DNA of 64,000 nt. Source: JAWRCU01 sp033542235. Its GTDB lineage: Bacteria; Pseudomonadota; Alphaproteobacteria; Rhizobiales; Rhizobiaceae. Made by a program: the position numbers and the translations under genes. How positions within the stretch are numbered: position 1 is the stretch's first letter; every line of letters begins with the position of its first letter. The notes beneath the pieces were generated by a model that was not told the DNA's origin, ran no database searches, and was given only the letters and a program-made list of their open reading frames with translations. The stretch is from the NCBI RefSeq assembly GCF_033542235.1, contig NZ_JAWRCU010000003.1:124001-188000 (forward strand), written 5' to 3'. Of this stretch, positions 1 to 9,134 are shown one piece after another.

Positions 1-1104
1 GCCGCCGAACACGACGGCGCGCTTGCCGTCGGGACCAGCCGGTATGAGGCCGTAGCGCATGTTGTCGATGACGGTCTGCGCCTTGTCCTTGTCGGAGCCC
101 GTCGCCTTCTTCTGCAGGTCGAGCATGACATTGTAATCGGATGGATGCGAGATCATCATGCCGAGCTGGCCGGCGAGGAACAGGGGCTGGTTATCGGCCT
201 GCTGGTTGGTGAGTGCCGAAACCGGAACCGACTTGTCGCGAACATACATGTCGTACGAGAGTTGCAGCGCCGCCTTGCTCTGCGGGCTGTTCAGCTCGAC
301 CTCGCCGTAGGTCGGGCTCGCGCTGGCTTCGTCGAAGACGCCGCCGCCATAGGCCCACAGCTGAGGCATGAAACGATAAGGCGTATTGCCGGCATTCTTG
401 CGAGCCACGAGGCCGTAGCCGGCAACGCCGAGCTTGTCGTGGATCTGCTTGGAATATTTGACCACGTCGTCCCAGGTTGCCGGAGCCTTGTCCGGATCGA
501 GACCCGCACGCTTGAAGATGTCGGCGTTCCAGATGAACGCCATCGTCTCGTTGTTGGTCGGAATGCCGTAGGTCACCCCCTCCCAGGTCACGGCCTTCAT
601 GGCGCCGGGCCAGAAATCCTCGGTCGCATACCCAACATCCTCGGGCTTGAGCGGCTGCAGATAGCCCTTTGACGCGAACTCTGTCCCACCCAGGATTTGC
701 AGGCGGACCGCCATCGGCCCGGCATTGCCCAGAAGCGCCGTGCGGAACTTGTCGAGAAGGTCGTTATAAGTGAGGGCTTGTTCCTCGAGCTGGATGTTCG
801 GATAGGTCTTGCGGAAGGTCTCGAAGAAATCCTTGTAGTACTGGCGCAAGAGGTCGGGATCGCCCTCGAACACGCCCTGATACCAGAAAGTCAGTCGCCC
901 CTTGTAGTCGAGAGGGGTGACCTTGGCGCAATCAGCCGCCGTGTCAAAATCCTGTGTGCCCGCAATGGCGCGCACATATTCCGGCGACCACTTGTTCAGG
1001 TCGACCGGCGGCGCACCCAGCGCCGACGAAGACATCAGCGATGCCATTAAAGCGATGGAAACGGTGCCACGCAGAATGGCACCGCCGAGCGTAATCCTCG
1101 TCAT
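1..1104 (-). CDS. Sugar ABC transporter substrate-binding protein (3' end beyond window)
   Basis: Family 1 extracellular solute-binding protein that would deliver a sugar or sugar acid to a periplasm-facing permease. It starts at 1104 after a good GGAGG site; residues 1 to about 30 form a signal peptide ending SSALG. The body shows the usual binding-protein blocks: a QEGVFEGDP-like early strand, a Y-N-D-L-L-D-K-F helix, and the WNADIFKRAGLDPDK segment followed by TWDD. About 368 codons are visible and the gene continues past position 1, where permeases are expected. It is divergent from the GntR gene and presumably belongs to the enolase-superfamily locus on the other side. The sugar cannot be told from sequence. 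Confidence 0.9.
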   Translation of the reverse strand, partial: MTRITLGGAILRGTVSIALMASLMSSSALGAPPVDLNKWSPEYVRAIAGTQDFDTAADCAKVTPLDYKGRLTFWYQGVFEGDPDLLRQYYKDFFETFRKTYPNIQLEEQALTYNDLLDKFRTALLGNAGPMAVRLQILGGTEFASKGYLQPLKPEDVGYATEDFWPGAMKAVTWEGVTYGIPTNNETMAFIWNADIFKRAGLDPDKAPATWDDVVKYSKQIHDKLGVAGYGLVARKNAGNTPYRFMPQLWAYGGGVFDEASASPTYGEVELNSPQSKAALQLSYDMYVRDKSVPVSALTNQQADNQPLFLAGQLGMMISHPSDYNVMLDLQKKATGSDKDKAQTVIDNMRYGLIPAGPDGKRAVVFGG

Positions 1105-1231
1105 AGGTATCCTCCACGTTCCCATGCCGCTCTGCGCCGGGGCAAGCGGTCCTTGCTCGTTCGACCGCGGGGGCTGCGCCTTTCTGCCAATTTCAATGTA
1201 TCCCCTCGATCGCTTGATAGGTTTTCAGATC

Positions 1232-1273
1232 ACAGATTGTCTGTCAACGCTGCCAGATCGTACATTGTTTGTA
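1232..1273. promoter_or_regulatory. Two candidate GntR operators in the divergent promoter region
   Basis: Two 13-bp dyads lie 29 bp apart between the binding-protein gene and the regulator gene. The first (1232-1244) is ACAGA-TTG-TCTGT, the second (1261-1273) TACA-TTGTT-TGTA; both contain ATTGTYTGT. Position and symmetry fit sites for the adjacent GntR/FCD protein, acting on both directions. Binding is inferred, not seen. Confidence 0.4.
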
Positions 1274-1305
1274 GAAATCGTGCGTGATATCGGTCACAAC
1301 GTGTA

Positions 1306-2037
1306 TTGACCGTGCAGGAGTCGTCATTGGCCGAAATAAGCGCTTTCAAAGCCAAGCCACCCGTGGGGACCGATCCCCTCGGGGCATCCAGCGAGGGTGC
1401 TTCGCTTTATGAATTGATCAGAGAAGACATCATCGAGGGACGGCTCGCCGCCAACGAACGTCTTGTCGTCGCCGATCTCGCGCGGCAACACGGCACTTCG
1501 ACCAACCCCGTGCGCGAGGCCCTGCAGCTGTTGCGTGGGGAGGGCTTTGTCACCTTTGTCCCCAACCGCGGAGCGCGCGTCCGACCCATAGATCAGGATT
1601 TCGTCAGGGATATCTACGAAATCGGCGTTTTGATCGAGCCAGCCCTGACGCGATGGTTCGTGAATATGGCGACCGCGGAGGACATCGCCGAACTGGAACG
1701 CATCCAAGGGCTGATTGAAGAGAACAACTTCGCCGACACACTCCTGCACAGTGAGCTAGATACAGCCTTCCACACGGTGATGTATCAGCGGCACTACAAC
1801 CGCCATGCCGCCGAGCTTTGGTGGAAGCATCGCGAAGTGCTGCGAGCGGTGAGCCGGCGTTTCAACTTCACGCTGGCACGGCGCGCCGCGATCATGCGCG
1901 AGCACCGCGAACTCATCGCGCACGTGAAAGCGGGAAAAGCCGACGAAGCGGCCGAACTCATTGCCCGCCATGTCGAGGGTTCCGGCCGGCATATTCTCGA
2001 ACACATGCGTGCGCGCAACGCTGCTCGCGCCGGATAG
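1306..2037 (+). CDS. GntR family transcriptional regulator, FCD domain
   Basis: One-component regulator of 243 residues. The N-terminal winged helix spans about residues 33-100 (YELIREDIIEGRL..., then VVADLARQHGTSTNPVREAL, the typical recognition helix), followed by an all-helical FCD effector domain with the metal/ligand-type His residues around 150, 190 and 220. The first usable start is TTG at 1306; a GTG at 1312 is also possible. It sits between a sugar-binding protein (divergent) and three enolase-superfamily genes (same direction), so it probably senses the sugar acid or its dehydration product and controls both sides. Confidence 0.9.
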   Translation: MTVQESSLAEISAFKAKPPVGTDPLGASSEGASLYELIREDIIEGRLAANERLVVADLARQHGTSTNPVREALQLLRGEGFVTFVPNRGARVRPIDQDFVRDIYEIGVLIEPALTRWFVNMATAEDIAELERIQGLIEENNFADTLLHSELDTAFHTVMYQRHYNRHAAELWWKHREVLRAVSRRFNFTLARRAAIMREHRELIAHVKAGKADEAAELIARHVEGSGRHILEHMRARNAARAG

Positions 2038-2094
2038 AACGACAGGTCAGTCCAGAACTCGTCAGCCTGACCATTTCAGAAAAGGGGAATTGGG

Positions 2095-3261
2095 ATGAAA
2101 ATCACGAGTATTCGGCCGTGGCTGATCAAGTCCGATGCTTCTTATTGGGGGGAGTTCCTGTTCGTCGAGGTGATGACCGACGAGGGGGTGAGTGGCTGGG
2201 GCGAGATCACCACCACCACGAGGCTCGCCAACCGCGCTCTCTGCACGATCCTGCGGCAGATCGGCGTCGCCGTGAAAGGCGAGGATCCGGCCCGCATCGA
2301 GCACCTCTGGCACAAGATTTTCCGCAGCTTCACCTACATGGGCAGCCGCGGCGCTGCCGTGGAATGCGTGAGCGCCATCGACATAGCCCTCTGGGACATC
2401 CGGGGCAAAGTCCTCGGTAAGCCGATTTACGAACTGCTGGGCGGACCGGTACGCGATGAAATCGCGCTCTACACCCATCCCAACCAGGCCAGATTCACCA
2501 GCAAGGAGGCTGTGGTCCGCGAGATTCGGGACATCGTCGAGTCCGGACACACCGCGCTCAAGTTCGATCCTTTTCCCTATCAGGGCCGCAGTACCGATGG
2601 CCTGCCCCGCGAACAGCGCGATGGCTACCTTGATGGCAGCATGACCCGCAAGGACGAGCGCGAAGCCGCTGAACTCACGGCTCTGATCCGCGAAACGGCG
2701 GGGCCCGATGTCGAGATTCTCATCGACGCGCATGGCCGCTTCGACGTCCCCACCGCCATCCGCCTCTGTCGAAGCCTTGAGGAAGCCGGCCAGATCGACT
2801 GGTTCGAGGAGCCCTGCCCGCCCGAGAGCCTCAACGCCCTTAAGCAGGTGCGTGAGAAGGTCAGTGCCGCCATCTCGTGGGGCGAGCGCGGCCACACGAA
2901 GTGGGATTTCGTGCCGGTGCTCGAGAACAAGCTCGCCGACTACATCATGCCGGACGTCACCTGGACCGGCGGCATAACCGAGCTCAAGAAGATTTCGGCC
3001 CTGTGCGAGGCCTACTACGTCCCGGTCTCGCCACATGACGCCGCGGGACCGATCAACGTGGTTGCCGGAGCGCAGGTGATGATGACCGTTCCCAACTTCT
3101 ACAGGCTCGAAACGTCGGAATGGAACCTCGGCAAGTACAACCACCTTATCGACAGACCGCTCGACAATTCGAATGGCAGCCTCAAGCTGACGTCGAGGCC
3201 TGGTCTCGGCATTGAGGTGAACCGCGACTACCTGCAGGCCCACGAGATCGAGTTGGGCTAG
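2095..3261 (+). CDS. Mandelate racemase/muconate lactonizing family enzyme (sugar-acid dehydratase type)
   Basis: Enolase-superfamily protein of 388 residues, normal length. Capping domain about 1-125, then a TIM-like barrel. Metal ligands can be placed at D211 (in DAHGRF), E238/E239 (WFEEP) and E264 (WGER); the Asp-His dyad is D287 (PDVTW) and H314 (SPHD). The extra His two residues after the first ligand (H213) is a feature of galactonate/mannonate-type dehydratases, so a sugar-acid dehydratase is likelier than a racemase. At K156 only KFD is present instead of KxK. It is the first gene of the catabolic run after the GntR regulator and has GGGGAATTGGG just upstream of its ATG. Confidence 0.85.
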   Translation: MKITSIRPWLIKSDASYWGEFLFVEVMTDEGVSGWGEITTTTRLANRALCTILRQIGVAVKGEDPARIEHLWHKIFRSFTYMGSRGAAVECVSAIDIALWDIRGKVLGKPIYELLGGPVRDEIALYTHPNQARFTSKEAVVREIRDIVESGHTALKFDPFPYQGRSTDGLPREQRDGYLDGSMTRKDEREAAELTALIRETAGPDVEILIDAHGRFDVPTAIRLCRSLEEAGQIDWFEEPCPPESLNALKQVREKVSAAISWGERGHTKWDFVPVLENKLADYIMPDVTWTGGITELKKISALCEAYYVPVSPHDAAGPINVVAGAQVMMTVPNFYRLETSEWNLGKYNHLIDRPLDNSNGSLKLTSRPGLGIEVNRDYLQAHEIELG

Positions 3262-3355
3262 CAACGCTCCGTGCCGACTTAACGGGCGGAGCGCGGGCCA
3301 TTGCCAGGCTGAAGGGCCAGTCAAGCAGCCAATCCTGAAAAATCGAGGAGGAAAG

Positions 3356-4717
3356 ATGACGAGCCGCAGCACGCCCGGAGAGGCGATCGAGAACAATGTG
3401 CGTATCGCGTCGGGCCCGAGCGAATTGCGCATCACCGATATGCGCGTCGCCGAGATCACAGGCGCGCCGTTCACCTCGGCACTCCTCAAGATTTACACCA
3501 ACCAGGGCATCGTCGGCCTGGGAGAGGTGCGCGACGGCGCTAGCGCCACCTACGCGCTGATGCTCAAGAGCCGACTGCTTGGCGAGAACCCCTGTGATAT
3601 CGACCGGTTGTTCCGCCGCATCAAGCAGTTCGGCGGCCACGGGCGGCAGGGCGGCGGTGTCTCGGCAATTGAGATCGCGCTGTGGGACCTCGCCGGCAAA
3701 GCTTACGGCGTGCCGATCTACCAGATGCTGGGTGGCAAGTTCCGCGATCATGTGCGCATCTATTGCGACACCGACGCGGAAAAGCCGAGCGGCACCGAGA
3801 CCGGCAAGCGCCTCAAGGAGCGCATGAACCTGGGGTTCACCTTCCTCAAGATGGACCTGGGCCTGATGCAGATCGCCGACATCCCGGGCACGGTCGTGGC
3901 TCCCGCCGGTACGCTCGAAGGCTACCGCACGCATGCCGGCCGGCTCCCGGCGCGAACGCTGGAAGAGCGTCGGCTGCGCAATGCCGCCTATGACCTGCAG
4001 AACGTGCGCCATCCCTTCAGCGGCCTGCACTTTACCGAAAAGGGTATCGACCTGCTCGAGCAATACATCCACGAAGTCCGCGAAGTCATCGGCTACGAGA
4101 TCCCGCTCGCGATCGACCATGTCGGCCACATCTCGCTGCAGAACGGCATCCGTCTCGCCAAGCGGATCGAAAAATACGTCCCGGCCTGGCTCGAGGACGT
4201 TATCCCCTGGCAGTACACCGAGCAGTACCGGCAGCTGCAGGAGGCGACGTCGGTTCCGATCTGCACGGGCGAAGACATCTATCTCAAGGAAGGATTCGAG
4301 CCGCTGCTCAAATCGGGCATCTCGGTCATCCATCCCGACCTGCTGACCTCGGGCGGTATCCTTGAGACGAAGAAGATTGGCGATGCGGCGCAGGACCACG
4401 GCGTCGCCATGGCCATTCACATGGCCGAAAGTCCGATAGCGGCAATAGCCGCCGCGCATGTGGCGGTCGCCACCGAGAACTTCATGGCGCTCGAATACCA
4501 CTCGGTCGACGTGCCGTGGTGGGATGACATCGCCATCGGCCTGCCCAAGCCGATCGTCAAGGACGGCTTCATCACGGTGACGGACAAGCCTGGCCTCGGT
4601 ATCGACGACCTCAACGACGAACTGCTGCTGCAGCACCTTCAGCCGGGCGTCAGTGGCATCTGGCAGCCGACCGACCGCTGGGACGACGAGTGGTCGTGGG
4701 ACCGCACATGGAGCTGA
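3356..4717 (+). CDS. Mandelate racemase/muconate lactonizing family enzyme, second paralogue
   Basis: Enolase-superfamily enzyme of 453 residues, about 50 longer than usual because of an N-terminal extension (about 22 residues) and a Trp-rich C-terminal tail after residue 425. Candidate metal ligands are D254 (AIDHVGH), E280 (WLED) and E306 (TGED); the catalytic dyad would be D328 and H355 (AIHMA); K165 lies on the second strand (FLKMD). Divergence from the other two paralogues in the ligand contexts suggests a different substrate. A strong GAGGAGGAAAG site precedes the ATG. A 7-bp-arm hairpin (CGCTCCG/CGGAGCG, 3265-3292) lies in the 94-bp gap before it. Confidence 0.85.
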   Translation: MTSRSTPGEAIENNVRIASGPSELRITDMRVAEITGAPFTSALLKIYTNQGIVGLGEVRDGASATYALMLKSRLLGENPCDIDRLFRRIKQFGGHGRQGGGVSAIEIALWDLAGKAYGVPIYQMLGGKFRDHVRIYCDTDAEKPSGTETGKRLKERMNLGFTFLKMDLGLMQIADIPGTVVAPAGTLEGYRTHAGRLPARTLEERRLRNAAYDLQNVRHPFSGLHFTEKGIDLLEQYIHEVREVIGYEIPLAIDHVGHISLQNGIRLAKRIEKYVPAWLEDVIPWQYTEQYRQLQEATSVPICTGEDIYLKEGFEPLLKSGISVIHPDLLTSGGILETKKIGDAAQDHGVAMAIHMAESPIAAIAAAHVAVATENFMALEYHSVDVPWWDDIAIGLPKPIVKDGFITVTDKPGLGIDDLNDELLLQHLQPGVSGIWQPTDRWDDEWSWDRTWS

Positions 4718-4764
4718 TGGGCTTGCGACCTGCATTGGGACTGAGCAACACTTTGGGGAGAACC

Positions 4765-5091
4765 ATGATCTACGAGCTCAGAGTCTATGACTGCCTGCCT
4801 GGCCGCCTGCCGGCGCTGCTCAAGCGTTTTGCCGACCATACGCTGGCGCTGTGGGACAGGCACGGCATCCGACAGGCTGGATTCTTCACGACGATGGTTG
4901 GCGAAAGCAACCAGCGCCTCACCTATTTCCTCGCCTGGGAATCCCTCGCCGAGCGCGAGACGAAATGGACGGCTTTCACCACCGATCCGGATTGGCTCAA
5001 GGCGCGTGATGAGTCTGAGCGCGACGGACAGATTGTCGCCAATGTCACCAATCAACTGCTGACACCCACGGCCTTCTCTTCGGTGAAATAG
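4765..5091 (+). CDS. NIPSNAP family small protein
   Basis: A 108-residue ferredoxin-like-fold protein of the NIPSNAP type: it opens MIYELRVYD, has the LLKRFADHTLALWDRHGI helix and a YFLAWESLAERE block, all characteristic. The ATG at 4765 is preceded by GGGGAG; an in-frame ATG at 4690 overlaps the upstream gene and lacks a site. NIPSNAP proteins of bacteria are often encoded beside sugar-acid or aromatic catabolic enzymes, but their reaction is mostly unknown. Here it lies between two enolase-superfamily genes, only 9 bp before the next, so it belongs to the same transcript. Confidence 0.8.
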   Translation: MIYELRVYDCLPGRLPALLKRFADHTLALWDRHGIRQAGFFTTMVGESNQRLTYFLAWESLAERETKWTAFTTDPDWLKARDESERDGQIVANVTNQLLTPTAFSSVK

Positions 5092-5100
5092 GGGCCGCCC

Positions 5101-6297
5101 ATGAAAATCACCGACCTTCGCTGCGCCGTTATCGGCAAGCATCCCGTCGTCCGCATCGTCACCGACGAAGGCATTTACGGCCTCGGCGAGGCGGAATGGA
5201 CCAAGCCCTATCTGAAACCCTTCGTGCTGCACTTCCGCGAAGCGCTGATCGGCGAGGACCCGACGGATGTCGAGCGCGTGATGCTGAAGATCAGGCAACG
5301 TGGCTCGTTCAAGCCCTATGGCGCCGCGGTCAGCGCGATCGAGCATGCGCTTTGGGACATTGCCGGCAAGGCCGCCGGCGTCCCCGTGTACAAGCTGCTC
5401 GGCGGCAAGGTACGGGACAAGGTGCGGGTCTATAACGGCTCGATCCGCAGGAAGCGGACCGGCGACAGGCCCGAAGACTATGCGGCTGACGTCCGATGGA
5501 TGATGGAGCGGCCCGAAAACTTCTTCATGATCAAGCAGGGAATCAGCTTTCATTCCAACATGAAGTACAATGTGCCCGACTTCCACTACGGAGTCGCCCA
5601 GCCACCGACCTATCACGGCGCCATGAGCCAAGGGCAGATCAGCGAGCGCGGTATGGCGCACATGATCGACTGCGTGATCGCCATGAAGGAGGTGCTGGGC
5701 GACAAGGTTTCGCTGGCGCTCGATTGCGGCCCCGGCTGGTTCCTGCCCGATGCGATCCGCTTCGCCCAGGCCGTGGAGAGATACAACCTCATGTGGCTCG
5801 AGGACATGCTGACCGGGGACTACGTGCCCTGGGTCAACCCTCAGGCTTATCGCGAGCTGACAACCTCGACCTCGACGCCCATCCATACGGGCGAGCAGAT
5901 CTATCTGCGCCACAACTTCAAGGAACTGATCGAGACGCAGGCGGTGCGCATCATCGGCCCCGACCCGGCCGACATCGGCGGCATCGCCGAGCTCAAATGG
6001 GTGGCAGAGCACGCCTACATGCATTCGATCATGATGGCTCCCCACGGCACGGCGAACGGCCTCTTGGGGCTGGGCGCGCTGATCAATGTCTGCGCGACGC
6101 TCCCGGCCAACTACATTGCCTTCGAATATCCGAGCGCTTCCGATCCCTGGTGGGAGGACATCATCGTCGGCCTGCCCAGGCCGATCGTGAAGGACAGCAT
6201 GGTGGATCTGCTCGAGGCGCCCGGGCTCGGTCTCGACATCGACGCGCAGGGCGCGAGGAGGTATCTCGCAGAAGAGGACGCCGGCTTCTTCGATTGA
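5101..6297 (+). CDS. Mandelate racemase/muconate lactonizing family enzyme, third paralogue
   Basis: Enolase-superfamily enzyme of 398 residues. Likely metal ligands: D208 (ALDCGPG), E234 (WLED), E265 (TGEQ); likely dyad D288 and H315 (APHGT); K145 (MIKQG) on the second barrel strand. A long insertion around 115-180 rich in His, Tyr and Phe (PDFHYG...) is unlike the first two paralogues. It is the last gene of the run; downstream, at 6297, transcription meets the opposite-strand cobalamin transporter permease with only about 60 bp between stops. Three non-identical members in one operon suggest successive or parallel dehydration/epimerisation of related acids. Confidence 0.85.
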   Translation: MKITDLRCAVIGKHPVVRIVTDEGIYGLGEAEWTKPYLKPFVLHFREALIGEDPTDVERVMLKIRQRGSFKPYGAAVSAIEHALWDIAGKAAGVPVYKLLGGKVRDKVRVYNGSIRRKRTGDRPEDYAADVRWMMERPENFFMIKQGISFHSNMKYNVPDFHYGVAQPPTYHGAMSQGQISERGMAHMIDCVIAMKEVLGDKVSLALDCGPGWFLPDAIRFAQAVERYNLMWLEDMLTGDYVPWVNPQAYRELTTSTSTPIHTGEQIYLRHNFKELIETQAVRIIGPDPADIGGIAELKWVAEHAYMHSIMMAPHGTANGLLGLGALINVCATLPANYIAFEYPSASDPWWEDIIVGLPRPIVKDSMVDLLEAPGLGLDIDAQGARRYLAEEDAGFFD

Positions 6298-6359
6298 CAT
6301 TGCTCGTGAGCCAGCGGGCCTCTTTGTGAGCGCCGATCTTGCCCCAGCTTTGCTCCCGA

Positions 6360-7373
6360 TCAGAAACGGCTGCGGATCAAAGTGGCGACGACGAAGAGCG
6401 CGCCGATCGAACTCGTGATGATCCCGATCGGCAGCTCTTGCGGCGGCAGCAAGGTGCGGGCGAGAAGGTCGCTGGCCATGAGCAGCACGGCGCCGAACAC
6501 GGCGCAGGCGACGACGAGGCGCTGGTGAAGCTGCCCTGCGATGCGGCGCGCCAGATGCGGGATCATCAGCCCGACGAAGCCGATCACGCCGGCGACCGAG
6601 ACCAGGATCGCCGTCGAGAAGGCCGCCGCGAGGAAGGTCAGCATCCTGAACCGGCCGACCCGCACGCCGAGGCTCTCGGCCGCGTTCTCGCCGGCGAGGA
6701 AGGCGTCGAGCCGGCGGTGATTGCGGAGCGCAAAGATCGCGATTGCCGCGACGCCCAGAACTGCCAGGCCGATATTGTCCCAGCGGGCCAGCCCGAGCCC
6801 ACCCATTGTCCAGAAGAGCACGGAGTGGGCGGCACGCTGGTCCCCGGCAAAGACGAGGTAATTCGTCAACGCCGTGAACAGGAAGGAGACGGCGAGGCCG
6901 GCGAGGATCAGACGCTCCGGCCCCTGGCCGCGGATACGGGCGACGAGCAACAGCACCACGACTGCGGTGAGGATGCCGCCGGTGAAGGCAGCAACCGGCA
7001 GCGTCCAGACGCCGAGGCGGTCGCCGAAGACAGTGATGACCGACACCGCGCCCGCGGCCGCTCCCGACGACAGACCGAAGAGGAACGGGTCGGCAAGGTC
7101 GTTGCGCGTCACCGTCTGCAGCAATGCGCCAACGATGCCGAGGCCGGCGCCGACTGAGATAGCGAGAATGGCTCGGGGCAGGCGAAGGTCGACGACGATC
7201 TTACCGACCGGCCCGGAGACGGCCGCGACGTCGAAGCCGGCCGCATGTGCCAGCGACGCGATCACCTCGCTGAGCGGAATGACCGTCGAGCCATAGGCGA
7301 TCGAAACGAGCGCGAGAGCGACGATCAGCACCGCTCCCGCGCCAATTGCCGGTCCGAAGTGTCGGGGCGTCAA
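6360..7373 (-). CDS. btuC: ABC transporter permease, FecCD/BtuC family
   Basis: Inner-membrane permease of 337 residues with about ten hydrophobic helices, of the FecCD family that carries cobalamin, haem or ferric siderophores. Visible family blocks are LRLPRAILAISVGAGLGIVG near residue 65-85, GALLQTVTRNDLADPFLFG, and the cytoplasmic GFVGLMIPHLAR coupling segment near 270. It is the third gene of an operon that begins with a cobalamin riboswitch, with 2 bp between it and the binding-protein gene, so cobalamin is the likeliest substrate. No outer-membrane TonB receptor is present in the window. Confidence 0.85.
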   Translation of the reverse strand: MTPRHFGPAIGAGAVLIVALALVSIAYGSTVIPLSEVIASLAHAAGFDVAAVSGPVGKIVVDLRLPRAILAISVGAGLGIVGALLQTVTRNDLADPFLFGLSSGAAAGAVSVITVFGDRLGVWTLPVAAFTGGILTAVVVLLLVARIRGQGPERLILAGLAVSFLFTALTNYLVFAGDQRAAHSVLFWTMGGLGLARWDNIGLAVLGVAAIAIFALRNHRRLDAFLAGENAAESLGVRVGRFRMLTFLAAAFSTAILVSVAGVIGFVGLMIPHLARRIAGQLHQRLVVACAVFGAVLLMASDLLARTLLPPQELPIGIITSSIGALFVVATLIRSRF

Positions 7374-7375
7374 GC

Positions 7376-8323
7376 TCAGAAGGCTTCCGGATGCATCGCC
7401 CTCGCGATCTTGTCGATCGCCTCGATGTTTGCCGGGCCGGGGGTGAGCTCGGCGTAGCGGAGCGCGACGAACCGCTCATTCTTCACCGCGTCGGTCTCCT
7501 TCATCGCCGGATGAGCCTTGAGGAAGTCGAGCAGCTTCCGGTAGCCGGCGTCGTCCTGGTAATCGAGCAGGATCAGGAATTCGGGGTTGTGAGCGGCGAC
7601 CGTTTCCCAGTCGGTATTGCCCCAGCTTGTTTCCATGTCGGCCATGATGTTGTTGCCGCCGGCGGCCTCGATCATTGCCGTCGGGATTGCGAATTTGCCG
7701 GCGGTGAACGGCTTGTCCTCGCCGGAATCGTAGAGGAACACCCGCGTGCCATTGCGCTCGCCGACCTTGGCCGTGATGTCGGCAAGCCTCTCCTTCCACC
7801 CGGCGACGAGCTTTTCGGCCTCGGCTTCCCTATCGAATATCTGGCCGAGCTTTTCGACGTCGCCAAACAGGAGATCCATCGAGGCGACAGGCCGGTTCTT
7901 GTCGAGATGAACGCAGCTTTCGGTCAGCACCAGCGTCTTGATGCCGTGAGGCGCAAGCGTATCGGGCGTGACGTCGCCGCCCGGTTTCATGCCGTAGTAC
8001 CAGCCGGCGAAGAAGAAATCGGGCTCGACCGCAAGGAGGTTCTCCAAGGTCGGATATTTGGGAGCGAGTTCCGGGATCGAGCCTTGCTCTGCCTTGAACT
8101 CGGGTCCGACCTTGTACCAGCCGGTGATGCCGGTCAGGCCGACGATCGAAGGCTGCAGTCTCAGCGCAAAGGCCATTTCGGCCATGTTGATGTCCTGGAT
8201 GACGGCGCGCTTCGGCGCCGCATCGAAGGTCAGCGGCGTGCCGCAACTGTCGACGGTGACGGGAAAGGCGAAAGCCGTCGGCGCAACAAGCGTGGCGGCA
8301 ATGCAAAGCACAAGGCGTTTCAT
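7376..8323 (-). CDS. btuF: Periplasmic cobalamin-type substrate-binding protein
   Basis: Class III binding protein (Fe/B12 periplasmic-binding fold) of 315 residues with a signal peptide ending AFA at about residue 18. Two lobes joined by a helix are suggested by the AVIQDINMAEMAFAL start, the LEPDFFF-like strand (AVEPDFFFAGW) and the C-terminal NPEFLILLD strand. The start chosen is the ATG at 8323, which has GGAGG six bases upstream; an ATG at 8335 overlaps that site and is rejected. Position between riboswitch-led ATPase and FecCD permease supports cobalamin, though the sequence alone would also allow a siderophore or haem. Confidence 0.8.
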   Translation of the reverse strand: MKRLVLCIAATLVAPTAFAFPVTVDSCGTPLTFDAAPKRAVIQDINMAEMAFALRLQPSIVGLTGITGWYKVGPEFKAEQGSIPELAPKYPTLENLLAVEPDFFFAGWYYGMKPGGDVTPDTLAPHGIKTLVLTESCVHLDKNRPVASMDLLFGDVEKLGQIFDREAEAEKLVAGWKERLADITAKVGERNGTRVFLYDSGEDKPFTAGKFAIPTAMIEAAGGNNIMADMETSWGNTDWETVAAHNPEFLILLDYQDDAGYRKLLDFLKAHPAMKETDAVKNERFVALRYAELTPGPANIEAIDKIARAMHPEAF

Positions 8324-8345
8324 TCGGTCCTCCATTGAATCGGGA

Positions 8346-9134
8346 TCAGCGGGAAAGGCGGATCGGGACGTCGAAGACCGTCAGCTCACGATCTTCTTCT
8401 CCCGGATGCGGCAATCTCAGCACGTCGACCGCAAAGATCTCGCGCACGAGGGCAGGCGTCAGCGTCTCTCGGGGCAGTCCGAGCGCCGCCAGCCGCGCCC
8501 GGTTCATGACGGCCACGCGCGTGGCGAAAGGCGCGACCAGCGGCAGGTCGTGCAGCACCGCAACGACGGCGATCCCGAGCCCTGCCACGAGCTCGAGAAG
8601 CTCGCCGCGGGCACGAGGGTCGAGATGGTTGGTCGGCTCGTCGAGAAAGAGGACCTTCGGTTCCTGCGCGATGGCCCGGGCAAGCTGCGCACGCTGCCGC
8701 TCGCCGCCTGAAAGCGAGCCGATCGTGCGGGCAAGCAGCGGCAGCAATTTGGTCCGCTTCAGCGCATCCACGACGACATCGCGGTCCTCGCTCCTGCGGC
8801 GCAGGCCCGCATGCGGCACGCGGCCTAGCTCCACATAATCGATCACGGCGAGGCGCGGATCCGGCTGGTCGGACTGGCCGACCACGGCGATGCTCAGCGC
8901 CCGTTCCGCCGCCGACAGCCGGTCGAGCCGATGGCCGGCGAGCCTGACCAGCCCTTGGCTCGGCCGAAGCATGCCGGTGAGCATGCGAAGTAGCGTCGTC
9001 TTGCCGGCGCCGTTGGGACCTATGATGGCGAGCCTTTCGCCCGCGCTGATTTCCAGGCTGACATCCTCGACGAGGCTGATGCCGGCTTCGGTCCGGCATG
9101 AAAGATGCCGCGCCTCGAGAACCGCTGCGCTCAT
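8346..9134 (-). CDS. btuD: ABC transporter ATPase, cobalamin/iron-siderophore type
   Basis: Nucleotide-binding subunit of 262 residues. Walker A GPNGAGKTT at 39-47, Q-loop around Q87, signature LSGGERQR at 141-148, Walker B VLFLDEPT at 161-168 and the switch His at 195 are all intact. It is the first coding gene after the cobalamin riboswitch and is followed 22 bp later by the binding protein. About 215 bp separate riboswitch and start; within them a 67-codon GTG frame (9131-9334) ends in an ATGA overlap with this start and might act as a leader, but I do not call it as a gene. Confidence 0.9.
   Translation of the reverse strand: MSAAVLEARHLSCRTEAGISLVEDVSLEISAGERLAIIGPNGAGKTTLLRMLTGMLRPSQGLVRLAGHRLDRLSAAERALSIAVVGQSDQPDPRLAVIDYVELGRVPHAGLRRRSEDRDVVVDALKRTKLLPLLARTIGSLSGGERQRAQLARAIAQEPKVLFLDEPTNHLDPRARGELLELVAGLGIAVVAVLHDLPLVAPFATRVAVMNRARLAALGLPRETLTPALVREIFAVDVLRLPHPGEEDRELTVFDVPIRLSR

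Noticed and set aside
2062..6300. Long minus-strand frames (2062-3489, 3182-4735, 4639-6300) opposite the three enolase-superfamily genes
   Set aside because: They mirror the real genes in GC-rich codon usage, lack ribosome sites and domains, and conflict with clear plus-strand proteins.
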